Shown: positions 1-8,562 of the stretch, one piece after another
How positions within the stretch are numbered: the stretch's first letter is position 1
Layout of the letters: every line of letters begins with the position of its first letter
Assembly (NCBI RefSeq): GCF_021369635.1
Contig: NZ_JAJNBZ010000001.1
Coordinates: 496,001 to 560,000 of the forward strand
Origin: Paenibacillus profundus
Lineage (GTDB): Bacteria; Bacillota; Bacilli; Paenibacillales; Paenibacillaceae
Direction: 5' to 3'
DNA: 64,000 nucleotides
The notes under the pieces: generated by a model
The model's input: only the letters and a program-made list of their open reading frames with translations
Told to the model about the DNA's origin: nothing
The model's database searches: none
Translations under genes and position numbers: made by a program

Positions 1-1
1 G

Positions 2-355
2 CTGCTAGATCCGCTAGCAGACAAACTTCTGGTAGCTGCCGTCCTGATTTCTCTCGTGGAAATGGGCAAATGTCAGGCTTGGATTGCCGTCGTCATTATT
101 AGCCGTGAATTTGCGGTTACGGGCTTGCGCCAGGTTGCTCTGTTGGAAGGGACCGTGGTAGCGGCTAGCAAATGGGGCAAATGGAAGACAGCCATACAAA
201 TTACAGCCATTGTAGCTATGTTATTGAACAATTTCCCGTTCGCGTTTATTAATTTCCCGTTCGATGTCATCTCAACTTGGCTTGCGGCGTTGATCACGGT
301 GTATTCGGGTATTGATTATTTCGTGAAAAATAAAAAGGTGCTTCACTTTTCGTAA
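2..355 (+). CDS. pgsA: CDP-diacylglycerol--glycerol-3-phosphate 3-phosphatidyltransferase, C-terminal part
   Basis: Only the last ~117 codons are in the window; the frame is open to the left edge. PgsA makes phosphatidylglycerol phosphate from CDP-diacylglycerol and glycerol-3-phosphate in the membrane. The visible start reads LLDPLADKLL, the second half of the CDP-alcohol phosphotransferase signature (G-x3-D-x3-D) that binds the metal and CDP head group. Next come SREFAVTGLRQ, typical of PgsA, and two hydrophobic helices near the C-terminus. The position just before cinA and recA is the usual Bacillales order. Family assignment is firm; the N-terminal half cannot be judged. Confidence 0.93.
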   Translation: MLDPLADKLLVAAVLISLVEMGKCQAWIAVVIISREFAVTGLRQVALLEGTVVAASKWGKWKTAIQITAIVAMLLNNFPFAFINFPFDVISTWLAALITVYSGIDYFVKNKKVLHFS

Positions 356-417
356 CGGCAAAATGTAAAGTGCGTGTTTAAATACAGATTCGATGTCGAA
401 TTATCCTCTCGAGATAC

Positions 418-450
418 ATCGTGATCAAAAGGGAACTTTTTAAACAACCT
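418..450. repeat. Small hairpin repeat, copy 1
   Basis: The sequence ATCGTG, TCAAAAGGG, CTTTTT and AACAACCT in this order is nearly the same as at 26059-26091. The centre can fold as CAAAAG against CTTTTT. Two intergenic copies in one window suggest a dispersed small repeat; its function is unknown. Confidence 0.5.
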
Positions 451-467
451 TTGCGAGACAGCCTTTT

Positions 468-537
468 AAACAATAGGCGCTTTTTTCTACGACATCGACT
501 GTAGAGTGGATCGAGGAAAGAAGGCCTATTGTTTTTT
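468..537 (+). terminator. Probable rho-independent terminator after pgsA
   Basis: AAACAATAGGC at 468-478 pairs with GCCTATTGTTT at 524-534, and six T follow (532-537). The long loop contains a further partly paired CTTTTTTC/GAAAGAAG segment and a CTAC/GTAG tip. The rest of the 356-678 gap shows no gene. Confidence 0.65.
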
Positions 538-678
538 CATGAATAAAATGACTCATTGATACACGAAAGGCGCGGACAGGATGATGAAGCAGCTTGCAGC
601 GGCTTTACAGGTTGGATTTAGCATTTACATACATTGAAAGCATGGCGGTACAGATATAGATGAAGGATGGTGTCTTAT

Positions 679-1935
679 ATGAAAGCCGAAATGATTGCTG
701 TCGGTACGGAACTGCTATTAGGGCAAATTGTAAACACCAATGCACAATATTTATCTCAGCAGTTGGCTCTTCTTGGGGTTGATGTCTATTATCAGACGGT
801 AGTTGGCGATAATGCCGATCGGCTCCGTCACACAATCGAAGTGGCGCGAAGCCGTTCGAATGTCATTTTGTTTACAGGCGGACTCGGACCTACGATGGAC
901 GATATAACGAAAGATGTGTTGGCTGAATTGCTGGGGAGCGAGTTGTATCATGACGAGGATGCATTGACCCAGATGGAGAAAATGTTTGCCGGACGCGGTA
1001 CTCCGATGGTAGAAAGCAATAAGCGCCAAGCGCTCGTTATTGAAGGGGCGGACGTGCTTCCGAACAGAACTGGCTTGGCGATCGGGAATGCGATCGTTCA
1101 TGAAGGTGTGGCATATATTGTGCTTCCCGGGCCTCCGCGTGAAATGAAACCGATGTTTGCAGAACAGGTCATTCCTTGGATGAAAGACAATGGATTGCTT
1201 GATGCATCGACGCTGTATACGCGTATGCTGAAATTTGCAGGCGTCGGTGAATCCAGCTTGGAGGATGCGCTTCGTGATCTAATTGAGGCGCAGGGGGATA
1301 CAACGATTGCGACGTACGCCAAAGAAGGTGAAGTGCTCGTTCGTCTTGCGACGAAGAGCGATGATGCAGCTCTGGCTGCAAGCAAGCTTGGAGAAGTAGA
1401 AACGGAAATCACGAATCGTCTCGGTCAGCATCTGTATGCAGCAGAAGACGTATCGATGAACGAGGTGCTCGTCAACCATCTCATTCAGCATCAAATGACG
1501 TTGTCTGCTGCGGAAAGCTGTACAGGAGGCTTATTTGCGGAGATGATGACGTCAGTTCCGGGAAGCTCACAAGTGTTTCTTGGTGGAGCCGTAACGTATT
1601 CCAACGAAATGAAGGAACGGATTCTCGGTGTGCCCCATGAGCTGTTAGAAGGGGAAAGCGCTCCGGGAGCGGTTAGTTCTGAAGCGGCCAAAGCGATGGT
1701 TGAGGGCATGCAGGACATTGCGGACACGGATTTCACGGTTGCAATTACAGGGGTTGCCGGGCCAGGCCATTCAGAACGTAAACCGGTAGGTCTTGTCTAT
1801 ATTGCAATCGGAGAAAAGGGCAAGGATACGCATGTCGAAGAGCTCCGCTTGAGCGGGGATCGCGACACGATCCGAATTAGAACGGTGAACGCCGTAATGT
1901 ACCGCTTATGGCGGAAATTGCAAGGACATGGATAA
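679..1935 (+). CDS. cinA: CinA competence/damage-inducible protein, NMN deamidase family
   Basis: 418 aa. Residues ~1-170 form a MoCF_biosynth-type domain with GGLGPTMDD (67-75) and LPGPPREMKPM (149-159). Residues ~255-418 are the CinA C-terminal domain, with AESCTGG (278-284) and AITGVAGPG; in characterised relatives this domain deamidates nicotinamide mononucleotide. The N-terminal half is related to ADP-ribose pyrophosphatases, so a role in cleaning up pyridine nucleotides is likely, besides the historical link with competence. I chose ATG 679 rather than the in-frame ATG at 667, because GAAGGATGG at 662-670 is the ribosome site and contains the earlier ATG. It lies directly upstream of recA, as in many Firmicutes, but a strong terminator separates them. 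Confidence 0.95.
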   Translation: MKAEMIAVGTELLLGQIVNTNAQYLSQQLALLGVDVYYQTVVGDNADRLRHTIEVARSRSNVILFTGGLGPTMDDITKDVLAELLGSELYHDEDALTQMEKMFAGRGTPMVESNKRQALVIEGADVLPNRTGLAIGNAIVHEGVAYIVLPGPPREMKPMFAEQVIPWMKDNGLLDASTLYTRMLKFAGVGESSLEDALRDLIEAQGDTTIATYAKEGEVLVRLATKSDDAALAASKLGEVETEITNRLGQHLYAAEDVSMNEVLVNHLIQHQMTLSAAESCTGGLFAEMMTSVPGSSQVFLGGAVTYSNEMKERILGVPHELLEGESAPGAVSSEAAKAMVEGMQDIADTDFTVAITGVAGPGHSERKPVGLVYIAIGEKGKDTHVEELRLSGDRDTIRIRTVNAVMYRLWRKLQGHG

Positions 1936-1987
1936 ACTTTACTTTCGTTGTGGCATAGCTTATAATTAAATTAATAGTTAACGGAGG

Positions 1988-2028
1988 AACCGTAACAAAG
2001 TCATCTTACTTTGTTGCGGTTTTTTTTT
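1988..2028 (+). terminator. Strong rho-independent terminator between cinA and recA
   Basis: AACCGTAACAAAGT (1988-2001) pairs with ACTTTGTTGCGGTT (2008-2021), a 14-bp stem with one G-U pair and a 6-nt loop. The T tract runs 2020-2028. It should keep cinA transcripts out of recA. Confidence 0.92.
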
Positions 2029-2101
2029 GCGCATTGCTACTATTTCACGTTGTACAAAATGTTAATAAAAGGGATTTGGGGGTGGTTTTTCGCAAAATAA
2101 A

Positions 2102-2115
2102 CGAATGTATGTTCG
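2102..2115 (+). promoter_or_regulatory. LexA (DinR) SOS box of recA
   Basis: CGAATGTATGTTCG differs by one base from the Bacillus SOS consensus CGAAC-N4-GTTCG. It sits 9 bp upstream of the recA -35 box, where LexA would block RNA polymerase. Confidence 0.85.
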
Positions 2116-2124
2116 AAAAAATGC

Positions 2125-2153
2125 TTGGCAAACCGATCAAAACACGGTATGAT
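2125..2153 (+). promoter_or_regulatory. Sigma-A promoter of recA
   Basis: TTGGCA (2125-2130), a 17-bp spacer, then TATGAT (2148-2153). Transcription would start near 2160, about 30 nt before the GTG start of recA. Confidence 0.85.
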
Positions 2154-2189
2154 ATATTTATCAAACAAACGAATGAAGGAAGTGAGTTT

Positions 2190-3242
2190 GTGTCAGATCG
2201 CCGCGCTGCATTAGAAATGGCATTGCGTCAAATTGAGAAACAATTCGGTAAAGGTTCGATTATGAAACTCGGCGAATCCACTCATATGCAAGTTGAGATC
2301 GTTTCGAGCGGATCGTTAGCATTAGATATAGCATTAGGTATAGGTGGACTGCCACGAGGCCGTGTTGTTGAAGTATACGGACCAGAATCTTCTGGTAAGA
2401 CGACGGTTGCACTACATGCTATTGCTGAAGTGCAGAAGTCAGGTGGACAAGCTGCATTCATCGATGCGGAACATGCTTTGGACCCGTTGTATGCAAGTAA
2501 GTTGGGCGTTAACATTGATGAGTTGCTTCTGTCTCAGCCGGATACAGGAGAGCAAGCACTTGAAATCGCCGAAGCGCTCGTGCGCAGCGGTGCTGTCGAT
2601 ATTGTCGTTATTGACTCTGTTGCTGCACTCGTACCGAAGGCAGAGATCGAAGGCGAGATGGGGGACTCTCATGTCGGCTTGCAAGCACGCTTGATGTCTC
2701 AAGCTTTGCGTAAATTATCCGGTGCCATCAGTAAGTCCAAGACGATTGCTATATTCATTAACCAGTTGCGCGAGAAGGTCGGCGTAATGTTCGGTAACCC
2801 AGAGACGACTCCGGGTGGTCGCGCGCTGAAGTTCTATTCTAGTGTGCGTCTGGATGTGCGCCGTGTAGAGACGATCAAGCAAGGGAATGATATGATCGGT
2901 AACCGTACGCGCATTAAGGTTGTGAAGAATAAAGTTGCGCCTCCGTTTAAGCAAGCGGATATCGATATTATGTATGGAGAGGGTATTTCCCGCGAAGGCA
3001 GCATCGTCGATATCGGTACGGAATTGGATATTATTCAGAAGAGCGGTGCGTGGTACTCCTATGACAGTGAGCGCTTAGGCCAGGGCCGCGAGAATGCGAA
3101 GCAATTCTTGAAGGAGCATCGCGACATTTCAGAAGTCATTGAGAAAAAGATTCGTGATGCCAGCAATTTATCGACGACAATTCCACAGAATGCTTCGAAC
3201 GAAGAAGAAGATGAAGCACTTGAACTGGAAGTAGAAGAGTAA
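2190..3242 (+). CDS. recA: Recombinase RecA
   Basis: 350 aa, against 348 in B. subtilis. RecA forms ATP-dependent filaments on single-stranded DNA, drives strand exchange and triggers LexA self-cleavage. Walker A is GPESSGKT (64-71); Walker B lies in [11 protein letters not shown]; the L1/L2 DNA-binding region is present around [20 protein letters not shown] and [15 protein letters not shown]; the C-terminus is acidic ([13 protein letters not shown]). The start is GTG 2190, with AAGGAAGTGAG just before it and the N-terminus [12 protein letters not shown]. The longer open frame back to 2034 runs through promoter and SOS box and is not coding. Control by the SOS box and promoter above; a terminator follows. 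Confidence 0.98.
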   Translation: MSDRRAALEMALRQIEKQFGKGSIMKLGESTHMQVEIVSSGSLALDIALGIGGLPRGRVVEVYGPESSGKTTVALHAIAEVQKSGGQAAFIDAEHALDPLYASKLGVNIDELLLSQPDTGEQALEIAEALVRSGAVDIVVIDSVAALVPKAEIEGEMGDSHVGLQARLMSQALRKLSGAISKSKTIAIFINQLREKVGVMFGNPETTPGGRALKFYSSVRLDVRRVETIKQGNDMIGNRTRIKVVKNKVAPPFKQADIDIMYGEGISREGSIVDIGTELDIIQKSGAWYSYDSERLGQGRENAKQFLKEHRDISEVIEKKIRDASNLSTTIPQNASNEEEDEALELEVEE

Positions 3243-3258
3243 TCATAACTGTTATGGA

Positions 3259-3294
3259 CAAGCACCTTCAAGTTTGTTGAAGGTGCTTGTTTTT
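3259..3294 (+). terminator. recA terminator
   Basis: CAAGCACCTTCAA pairs perfectly with TTGAAGGTGCTTG (13 bp, loop GTTTG) and is followed by five T. recX therefore probably needs its own promoter. Confidence 0.95.
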
Positions 3295-3325
3295 GTACAT
3301 ACTTTGCGATGCTTATTTATTTTGT

Positions 3326-3355
3326 TTGGTCATAACGGCACTGCTGCGGTATAGT
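3326..3355 (+). promoter_or_regulatory. Possible recX promoter
   Basis: TTGGTC (3326-3331), an 18-bp spacer, TATAGT (3350-3355). No SOS box was seen beside it. Confidence 0.55.
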
Positions 3356-3418
3356 AAAGATACCGTGTATTCATTGGGGGAAGAAAGAGCGAAATGAACA
3401 CGGATGGAGGAGAGTACT

Positions 3419-4102
3419 GTGAGCGATAAGGAACGTATCGTATCCATCGTGCGGGTCGAGCGTGACGAGAAGCAGGCAGGACGATATATTATTCATTTGG
3501 ATCAAGCTTCACCGCTCAACGTACATGAGGCAGTGATGATTAAATATCGCCTGTTGAAAGGTACGGAGCTATCTCTGGACTCCTTGGACGAGATATTGCG
3601 TGCAGACGAAGGGAATAAGGCCTACGTTCAATCGATCAAGTATTTGCAACGCAAACCTAGAACCCGGATGGAACTGGCCCGTAACCTGGCTCAGAAGGGC
3701 TATGAAGAGGGTATCATCCAAGAGGTGCTGGATCGGCTGGAGCAGGAGTGGCTGGTCGATGATCAGGCTTATGCGCACCAATGGACGAATCAACGGGTCA
3801 CCCGTCATATGAAGGGTCGTCGCTGGATACAGCACGAGTTGAAGCAGAAGGGCGTTCACGAGCAGCATATCAGTTCCGCAATAGAGGCGATAGAGCCCGA
3901 ACAGGAATGGGAGAGCGCTATGCAGGCTGCCCGCAAGAAATGGCGGCAAACCAAGGGTGAACTTCATCTTCGCAAACAGAAGGTGGCGGCTTTTTTGGCC
4001 AGAAGAGGATACCCAATGGATATAGCCAGGCGTGCCGCTTACCAAGCAGCGGATGAACAGGAAGCAGAAAACGAAGTCTGGGATGGGGAAGAAGGAGAGT
4101 AA
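3419..4102 (+). CDS. recX: Regulatory protein RecX
   Basis: 227 aa. RecX binds RecA filaments and modulates their growth and activity. The sequence shows the tandem three-helix repeats of the family, with LQRKPRTRMELARNLAQKGY, then LDRLEQEWLVDDQAYAHQW and ALEAIEPEQEWESAM-like stretches, and many basic and acidic residues. I place the start at GTG 3419, since GGAGGAGAG (3406-3414) is a good ribosome site for it; the ATG at 3404 overlaps that site. It follows recA but sits behind the recA terminator. The C-terminal tail is very acidic (DEQEAENEVWDGEEGE). Confidence 0.92.
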   Translation: MSDKERIVSIVRVERDEKQAGRYIIHLDQASPLNVHEAVMIKYRLLKGTELSLDSLDEILRADEGNKAYVQSIKYLQRKPRTRMELARNLAQKGYEEGIIQEVLDRLEQEWLVDDQAYAHQWTNQRVTRHMKGRRWIQHELKQKGVHEQHISSAIEAIEPEQEWESAMQAARKKWRQTKGELHLRKQKVAAFLARRGYPMDIARRAAYQAADEQEAENEVWDGEEGE

Positions 4103-4124
4103 AGTGTCAGCTTGCGGCATTTGC

Positions 4125-4153
4125 TTGACAATATCTTTTCATGAATAATAAAA
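4125..4153 (+). promoter_or_regulatory. Probable rny promoter
   Basis: A perfect -35 TTGACA at 4125-4130 is followed 13-17 bp later by A/T-rich candidates (AATAAT, ATAAAA). The -10 is weak, so the exact start is open. Confidence 0.5.
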
Positions 4154-4254
4154 TGAACATGTATCTTTATTATCACGAAATCAATTTCCCCTTCCAAAAA
4201 TTGATTTCTAATGATTCATTTCGCCAATTTTGAAGATTTCCGATTGTCGCCTTT

Positions 4255-4310
4255 GGGCGGCGCCGGTGTATGCGGAAGCATCACCTTCGCCGGCGTAAAG
4301 ACGCCGGTCA
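4255..4310 (+). promoter_or_regulatory. GC-rich structured 5' leader of rny
   Basis: Two hairpins stand side by side: GGTG-t-ATGC / GCATCACC (4265-4285) with a GGAA loop, and CCGGCGT / ACGCCGG (4290-4307) with an AAAG loop. Neither is followed by a T run, so they are not terminators. They lie ~95 nt before the rny start in an otherwise A/T-rich leader. Confidence 0.5.
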
Positions 4311-4402
4311 CCTAGCTTAATTAAGAATATGGAACATGTGAACAATCGAAAATGAAACCTGACCCAAGCAGTGCTTGGAGCAACCAACGGGGAGGTGAGG
4401 CA

Positions 4403-5950
4403 ATGGAGATTAACATTTGGCTCGCGATCGTTCTCGTTGTGGCTGCATTGTTCTTGGGGTTTGGAATCGGATACCTGATTCGCAAATCGCTTGCGGAAGC
4501 GAAAATAACGAGTGCCGAGCACGCCGCGGAGCAAATTATGGATAGCGCGCGCAAAGAAGCTGAGGCACTGAAGAAAGAAACGGTGCTTGAAGCAAAAGAC
4601 GACATCCATAAACTTCGCACCGAAGCGGAGAAAGATATCCGCGAACGTCGGAACGAAATTCAACGTCTGGAGAGACGCTTACTTCAAAAAGAAGAGTCGT
4701 TGGATAAAAAGTTAGAATCGCTGGAACGTAAAGAAGAACAAGTGGCTAACAAAGAGAAACGAATCGAAGAGACACAAGAGCAGATCGATCGTATTTGTCA
4801 GCAGCAAGTTTCTGAATTGGAACGCATTTCGAACCTGAGCATGGAAGATGCAAGAAGCATCATCTTGACGAATGTGGAACAGGAAGTGCGTCATGAAACG
4901 GCACAAATGATTAAAGAAATCGAGCAGCAAGCGCGAGAAGAAGCGGACAAGCGTTCACGCGAAATTATTACGCTGGCTATTCAACGCTGTGCCGCGGATC
5001 ATGTGGCGGAAACGACCGTTTCCGTTGTTGCGTTGCCGAACGAAGAGATGAAGGGACGCATCATCGGACGGGAAGGACGCAATATCCGTGCGCTCGAAAC
5101 GTTGACGGGTATCGATCTCATTATTGACGATACGCCAGAAGCAGTCATTTTGTCCGGGTTTGACCCAATCCGTCGTGAAATCGCACGGACTTCGCTTGAA
5201 AAGCTCGTTGCCGACGGACGTATTCATCCAGCGCGTATCGAAGAGATGGTGGAAAAATCGCGCAAGGAAGTGGACGAACGGATACGCGAATATGGGGAAC
5301 AGGCAACGTTCGAAGTTGGCGTACACGGCTTGCATCCTGATTTAATCAAGATTTTGGGCCGTCTGAAATTCCGTACGAGCTACGGTCAGAACGTGCTCAA
5401 GCATTCCATGGAAGTAGCTTATCTTGCTGGTTTGATGGCAGGAGAGCTCGGCGAAGATGTGACATTGGCGAAACGTGCCGGATTGTTGCATGACATCGGA
5501 AAAGCGTTGGATCACGAAGTGGAAGGATCTCACGTCGAAATCGGCGTAGAGTTGGCGAAAAAGTATAAAGAACATCCAGTAGTCATCAACAGCATCGCAT
5601 CTCATCACGGCGATTGTGAAGCAACTTCCGTCATTGCCATGCTGGTCGGAGCGGCGGATGCCCTCTCAGCAGCAAGACCGGGCGCGCGTAGGGAAACACT
5701 CGAAACGTACATCAAACGTCTGGAGAAATTGGAAGATATTTCAGAGTCGTTCGAAGGCGTGGAGAAATCGTACGCTATCCAAGCCGGACGCGAAGTTCGT
5801 GTCATGGTCCAGCCGGATAAGATCGATGATGCGGAAGCCTACCGCCTCGCTCGAGATATTACGAAGAAGATTGAGGGCGAGTTAGACTATCCGGGTCATA
5901 TTAAAGTAACGGTTATTCGTGAAACCCGCGCTGTGGAATATGCGAAATAA
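4403..5950 (+). CDS. rny: Ribonuclease Y
   Basis: 515 aa (B. subtilis 520). RNase Y is the membrane-bound endoribonuclease that starts bulk mRNA decay and processes several operon transcripts. Order of parts: one membrane helix (~5-25), a long coiled coil rich in E, K and R (~30-190), a KH RNA-binding domain with [15 protein letters not shown], then an HD domain with [10 protein letters not shown] and the catalytic HD pair in [18 protein letters not shown] 4403 is preceded by GGGGAGGTGAG; the open frame further upstream overlaps leader hairpins. It is followed by ymdB after a short terminator, as in other Bacillales. RicA (13768) is a known partner in RNase Y-dependent processing. Confidence 0.97.
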   Translation: MEINIWLAIVLVVAALFLGFGIGYLIRKSLAEAKITSAEHAAEQIMDSARKEAEALKKETVLEAKDDIHKLRTEAEKDIRERRNEIQRLERRLLQKEESLDKKLESLERKEEQVANKEKRIEETQEQIDRICQQQVSELERISNLSMEDARSIILTNVEQEVRHETAQMIKEIEQQAREEADKRSREIITLAIQRCAADHVAETTVSVVALPNEEMKGRIIGREGRNIRALETLTGIDLIIDDTPEAVILSGFDPIRREIARTSLEKLVADGRIHPARIEEMVEKSRKEVDERIREYGEQATFEVGVHGLHPDLIKILGRLKFRTSYGQNVLKHSMEVAYLAGLMAGELGEDVTLAKRAGLLHDIGKALDHEVEGSHVEIGVELAKKYKEHPVVINSIASHHGDCEATSVIAMLVGAADALSAARPGARRETLETYIKRLEKLEDISESFEGVEKSYAIQAGREVRVMVQPDKIDDAEAYRLARDITKKIEGELDYPGHIKVTVIRETRAVEYAK

Positions 5951-5968
5951 CATGGATATATGGGATTA

Positions 5969-6002
5969 GGAGAAGTGGCCCTAGTGGCCACTTCTCCCTT
6001 TT
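5969..6002 (+). terminator. Terminator or attenuator between rny and ymdB
   Basis: GGAGAAGTGGCC and GGCCACTTCTCC form a perfect 12-bp stem with loop CTAGT, followed by CTTTT. The T run merges into the ymdB ribosome site AAGGAGGA, so read-through would set ymdB expression. Confidence 0.8.
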
Positions 6003-6021
6003 AAGGAGGACCTTGTTCAAC

Positions 6022-6816
6022 ATGAAAGTGATGTTTATTGGTGATATTGTAGGGAATACGGGACGTAAAGCGGTCAAGCTGCTCCTTCCGTCACTCAAAC
6101 AGAAATATAATCCTCACATCATTATCGCCAATGCGGAAAATGCTGCAGGCGGACGCGGCGTAACAGCTGCAATAATTAAAGAGTTCGCCGATCTAGGCAT
6201 TCATGGATTTACGATGGGCAACCATACGTGGGATAACAAAGATATTTTCGAATGGATCGATGACGAGAAGCGCTTGGTGCGGCCAGCCAACTTCCCACCG
6301 GGTACGCCGGGGCGGGGGTATGCATCCATCAAAGTGAACGGCAAAGAATTAGTCATCATCAACCTGCAAGGACGCACATTCCTGCCGGCCATCGATTGTC
6401 CCTTCCGGAAAGCGGATGAGATTATCGAGTCGCTTGGCAAAAAGCGCAAAGCAGTGCTCGTAGATTTCCATGCGGAAGCTACGTCCGAGAAGATTGCGAT
6501 GGGCTGGCATTTGGACGGGCGCGCATCGCTCGTCGTCGGCACGCACACGCATGTGCAGACGAATGATGACACCATTCTGCCGCAAGGCACAGCATACTTG
6601 ACGGATGTGGGCATGGTCGGTTCCAAGGAAGGCGTGCTTGGCATGGAGCGAGAAGCGGTGCTGCGCAAGTTCAAGACGCAGCTGCCGGTTCGGTTCGTCG
6701 TCGATGAAGGTAAATGGCAGTTCCATGCAGTAGTTGTGGACATCGACGAAGCGACGGGGCAAGCCGTTAAAATGGAAAAGGTGCGCGTTCGCGAGGACGA
6801 TTGGATTATGAGCTAG
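6022..6816 (+). CDS. ymdB: YmdB-type metallophosphoesterase (2',3'-cyclic nucleotide phosphodiesterase)
   Basis: 264 aa, the same length as B. subtilis YmdB. This calcineurin-like enzyme hydrolyses 2',3'-cAMP and affects sporulation and the switch between motility and biofilm formation. Metal ligands are seen in order: GDIVGNTGR (D8 area), NAENAAGGRG, MGNHTWDN, DFHAEATSEK and VGTHTHVQTND. The ATG at 6022 is used because AAGGAGGA (6003-6010) lies 11 nt upstream; the TTG at 6013 is too close to that site. It sits downstream of rny and upstream of spoVS, the standard Bacillales arrangement. Confidence 0.95.
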   Translation: MKVMFIGDIVGNTGRKAVKLLLPSLKQKYNPHIIIANAENAAGGRGVTAAIIKEFADLGIHGFTMGNHTWDNKDIFEWIDDEKRLVRPANFPPGTPGRGYASIKVNGKELVIINLQGRTFLPAIDCPFRKADEIIESLGKKRKAVLVDFHAEATSEKIAMGWHLDGRASLVVGTHTHVQTNDDTILPQGTAYLTDVGMVGSKEGVLGMEREAVLRKFKTQLPVRFVVDEGKWQFHAVVVDIDEATGQAVKMEKVRVREDDWIMS

Positions 6817-6845
6817 ACGTTCGTTTTTCGGACGTCTTTTTTTTG
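6815..6845 (+). terminator. ymdB terminator
   Basis: AGACGTTCG pairs with CGGACGTCT around a TTTTT loop and is followed by eight or nine T. The stem begins inside the ymdB stop codon. Confidence 0.9.
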
Positions 6846-6879
6846 TTTACAGAGGAATGGGAGTGAAGGATGAGATAGA

Positions 6880-6904
6880 AGGAATTTTTGGGAGTTTCTC
6901 GAAT
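6880..6904 (+). promoter_or_regulatory. Sigma-H-like promoter of spoVS
   Basis: AGGAATT (6880-6886), 13 bp, CGAAT (6900-6904) fits the sigma-H pattern (AGGAwwT and GAAT elements). B. subtilis spoVS is known to be sigma-H dependent. Confidence 0.7.
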
Positions 6905-6954
6905 ATGTTGTAGTATTGGAGTCTAACCCTAACATTCCCGAGGAGGTACTTTCC

Positions 6955-7215
6955 ATGGAAGTATTAAAGGTTTCAGCAAAGTCCAATCCAAATTCGGTAG
7001 CTGGAGCGTTAGCAGGGGTTTTGCGCGAACGGGGAGCAGCCGAACTGCAGGCAATCGGTGCCGGGGCCTTGAATCAAGCGATTAAAGCGGTCGCGATTGC
7101 ACGGGGATTCGTCGCACCAAGTGGTGTGGATTTGATTTGCATACCTGCATTCACGGATATTGTCATTGACGGTGAAGATCGGACGGCAATTAAGTTAATT
7201 GTAGAGCCTAGATAG
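6955..7215 (+). CDS. spoVS: Stage V sporulation protein S
   Basis: 86 aa, the exact family length. SpoVS is a small Alba-like protein needed for stage V, coat and cortex completion, of sporulation in B. subtilis; its molecular action is not settled. The sequence MEVLKVSAKSNPNSVAGALA is near the family consensus, with GAGALNQAIKAVAIARG and the C-terminal TAIKLIVEPR. GAGGAGGT lies 8 nt before ATG 6955; the open frame upstream overlaps the promoter. A sigma-H-like promoter precedes it and a terminator follows, so it is probably a single-gene transcript. It supports a spore-forming host. Confidence 0.97.
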   Translation: MEVLKVSAKSNPNSVAGALAGVLRERGAAELQAIGAGALNQAIKAVAIARGFVAPSGVDLICIPAFTDIVIDGEDRTAIKLIVEPR

Positions 7216-7251
7216 TGTGAAGACATGGAAATGACCGGGGGACTTTCTTAG

Positions 7252-7279
7252 CCTGTTTACGATGTAAGCAGGTTTTTTT
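7252..7279 (+). terminator. spoVS terminator
   Basis: CCTGTTTAC (7252-7260) pairs with GTAAGCAGG (7264-7272), then seven T. Confidence 0.9.
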
Positions 7280-7395
7280 ACTTTGCTGAATGAGACGAGC
7301 CAGCCTGTAATAAACTCGGCGCTTAGTCGGACGGGCGTAACGAGGCATTGTCCACCGATAAGAGCTGCACATGCCTATGAAAGGATGAGAGATGG

Positions 7396-8355
7396 ATGAA
7401 TCACCGAGTTATCGATTTTCATTGTGACGTACTGTACAAAATGCTCTACCAAGGCAGCATTCATTTTGACCGTGAGGAGGGGCTGGATGTAACGTTGCCG
7501 CGAATGCGCCAGGGCGGAGTAGGTATGCAGGCGTTTGCGCTGTTTCTGGAAGATTCGCTTCTATCCGGTCCGCCTCGCTTTTCACAGGTGCTGCGCTGCA
7601 TTGATTTGCTGCGTGAACGAATCAATGCTTTGCCAGGAGTTGAATACATACGTTATCGTGAAGATGTTGAACGATGGGAGCAAGATGCCGATAGTATTGG
7701 GACGCTCTTGTCGCTAGAAGGTGTAGAGGGCTTGGAAGGGGATATGGTCTACGTGCGTACGGCCTACGAGCTGGGTGCGCGTTTTGTCGGGTTAACGTGG
7801 AACCATGCCAATTGGGCGGTTGACGGGACGCTTGAGCCGCGTCAGGGCGGGTTTACGAGCAAAGGACGGCAGTTCATTCGTGAATGCGACCGGCTGGGGC
7901 TGATGATTGATGTGTCGCACTTGAATGAGAACGGATTTTGGGAGCTGCTTGATCTGACGGAACGGCCGATATTTGCCTCTCATTCTAATGCAGCACATAT
8001 ACTCGAGCATCCTCGTAATTTGAAAGACAAGCAGATTCAAGCAATTATTGAACGTAACGGGCGTATCGGCATAACGTTCGTGCCTTATTTTATTAAGGAT
8101 GGAGAAACGGTAACGATTGATGATTTAATTCGGCATATTGACCACATCTGTGAGCTAGGTGGCGAAAAACACGTGATGTTCGGGTCTGACTTTGACGGTA
8201 TTGACCGGAAAATTGACAAATTGGAGCATTCAGGACAATACGCTCATCTGCTGGAACAATTGGATAAAAGATATTCGTCGACATTTGTCAAGCAGATCGC
8301 TCACACTAATGCATTGCAATTTTTGAAGACAAATCTACCTTTGCGAGATGAATAA
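7396..8355 (+). CDS. Membrane dipeptidase family enzyme (peptidase M19)
   Basis: 319 aa. Family members hydrolyse dipeptides, often with a D-amino acid, using two zinc ions in a TIM barrel. Zinc and catalytic motifs are visible: DFHCDVLYKML near the N-terminus, LSLEGVEGLEGD, GLTWNHANW, IDVSHLNENGFWELL, ASHSNA and FGSDFDGI near the C-terminus. AAGGATGAGAG precedes ATG 7396. There is no signal peptide, so it should be cytoplasmic despite the family name. The same type of gene sits between spoVS and the oxoacid oxidoreductase genes in other Bacillales. Its last codons are part of an 18-bp inverted repeat (next entry). Confidence 0.92.
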   Translation: MNHRVIDFHCDVLYKMLYQGSIHFDREEGLDVTLPRMRQGGVGMQAFALFLEDSLLSGPPRFSQVLRCIDLLRERINALPGVEYIRYREDVERWEQDADSIGTLLSLEGVEGLEGDMVYVRTAYELGARFVGLTWNHANWAVDGTLEPRQGGFTSKGRQFIRECDRLGLMIDVSHLNENGFWELLDLTERPIFASHSNAAHILEHPRNLKDKQIQAIIERNGRIGITFVPYFIKDGETVTIDDLIRHIDHICELGGEKHVMFGSDFDGIDRKIDKLEHSGQYAHLLEQLDKRYSSTFVKQIAHTNALQFLKTNLPLRDE

Positions 8356-8379
8356 GACAAATATTCATCTCGCAAAGGT
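8337..8379. terminator. Perfect 18-bp inverted repeat enclosing the dipeptidase stop codon
   Basis: ACCTTTGCGAGATGAATA (8337-8354) is the exact reverse complement of 8362-8379; the loop is only 7 nt and holds the end of the TAA stop. No T tract follows, so it may act as a 3' stabiliser or a weak two-way terminator. Confidence 0.6.
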
Positions 8380-8562
8380 ATCATATCCATCGAAAGTTGC
8401 TATCGTGGACAACGGGGAAAACGCTTGCTTTTTCCTACACTCGGACATAGAATGAGAATGACTCAACCATTACTATTTTTTTACTTGTTACATTTTATCG
8501 AACTTTGGTGTGCATCTATGAGGATGCAAGCGCGAGTCACCTTTCAAAAGGAGTGGGCGAGC

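Noticed and set aside
1938-1966. Promoter-like TTTACT-17-TATAAT just before the cinA terminator
   Set aside because: It would give a transcript of only ~55 nt; the -35 is weak and the region is better read as the 3' end of cinA.
2034-2189. N-terminal extension of the recA open frame
   Set aside because: It contains the SOS box and promoter and lacks a ribosome site; GTG 2190 gives the family length.
8425-8562. N-terminal extension of the korA open frame
   Set aside because: No ribosome site and no family resemblance; TTG 8563 has AAAAGGAGTGG before it.
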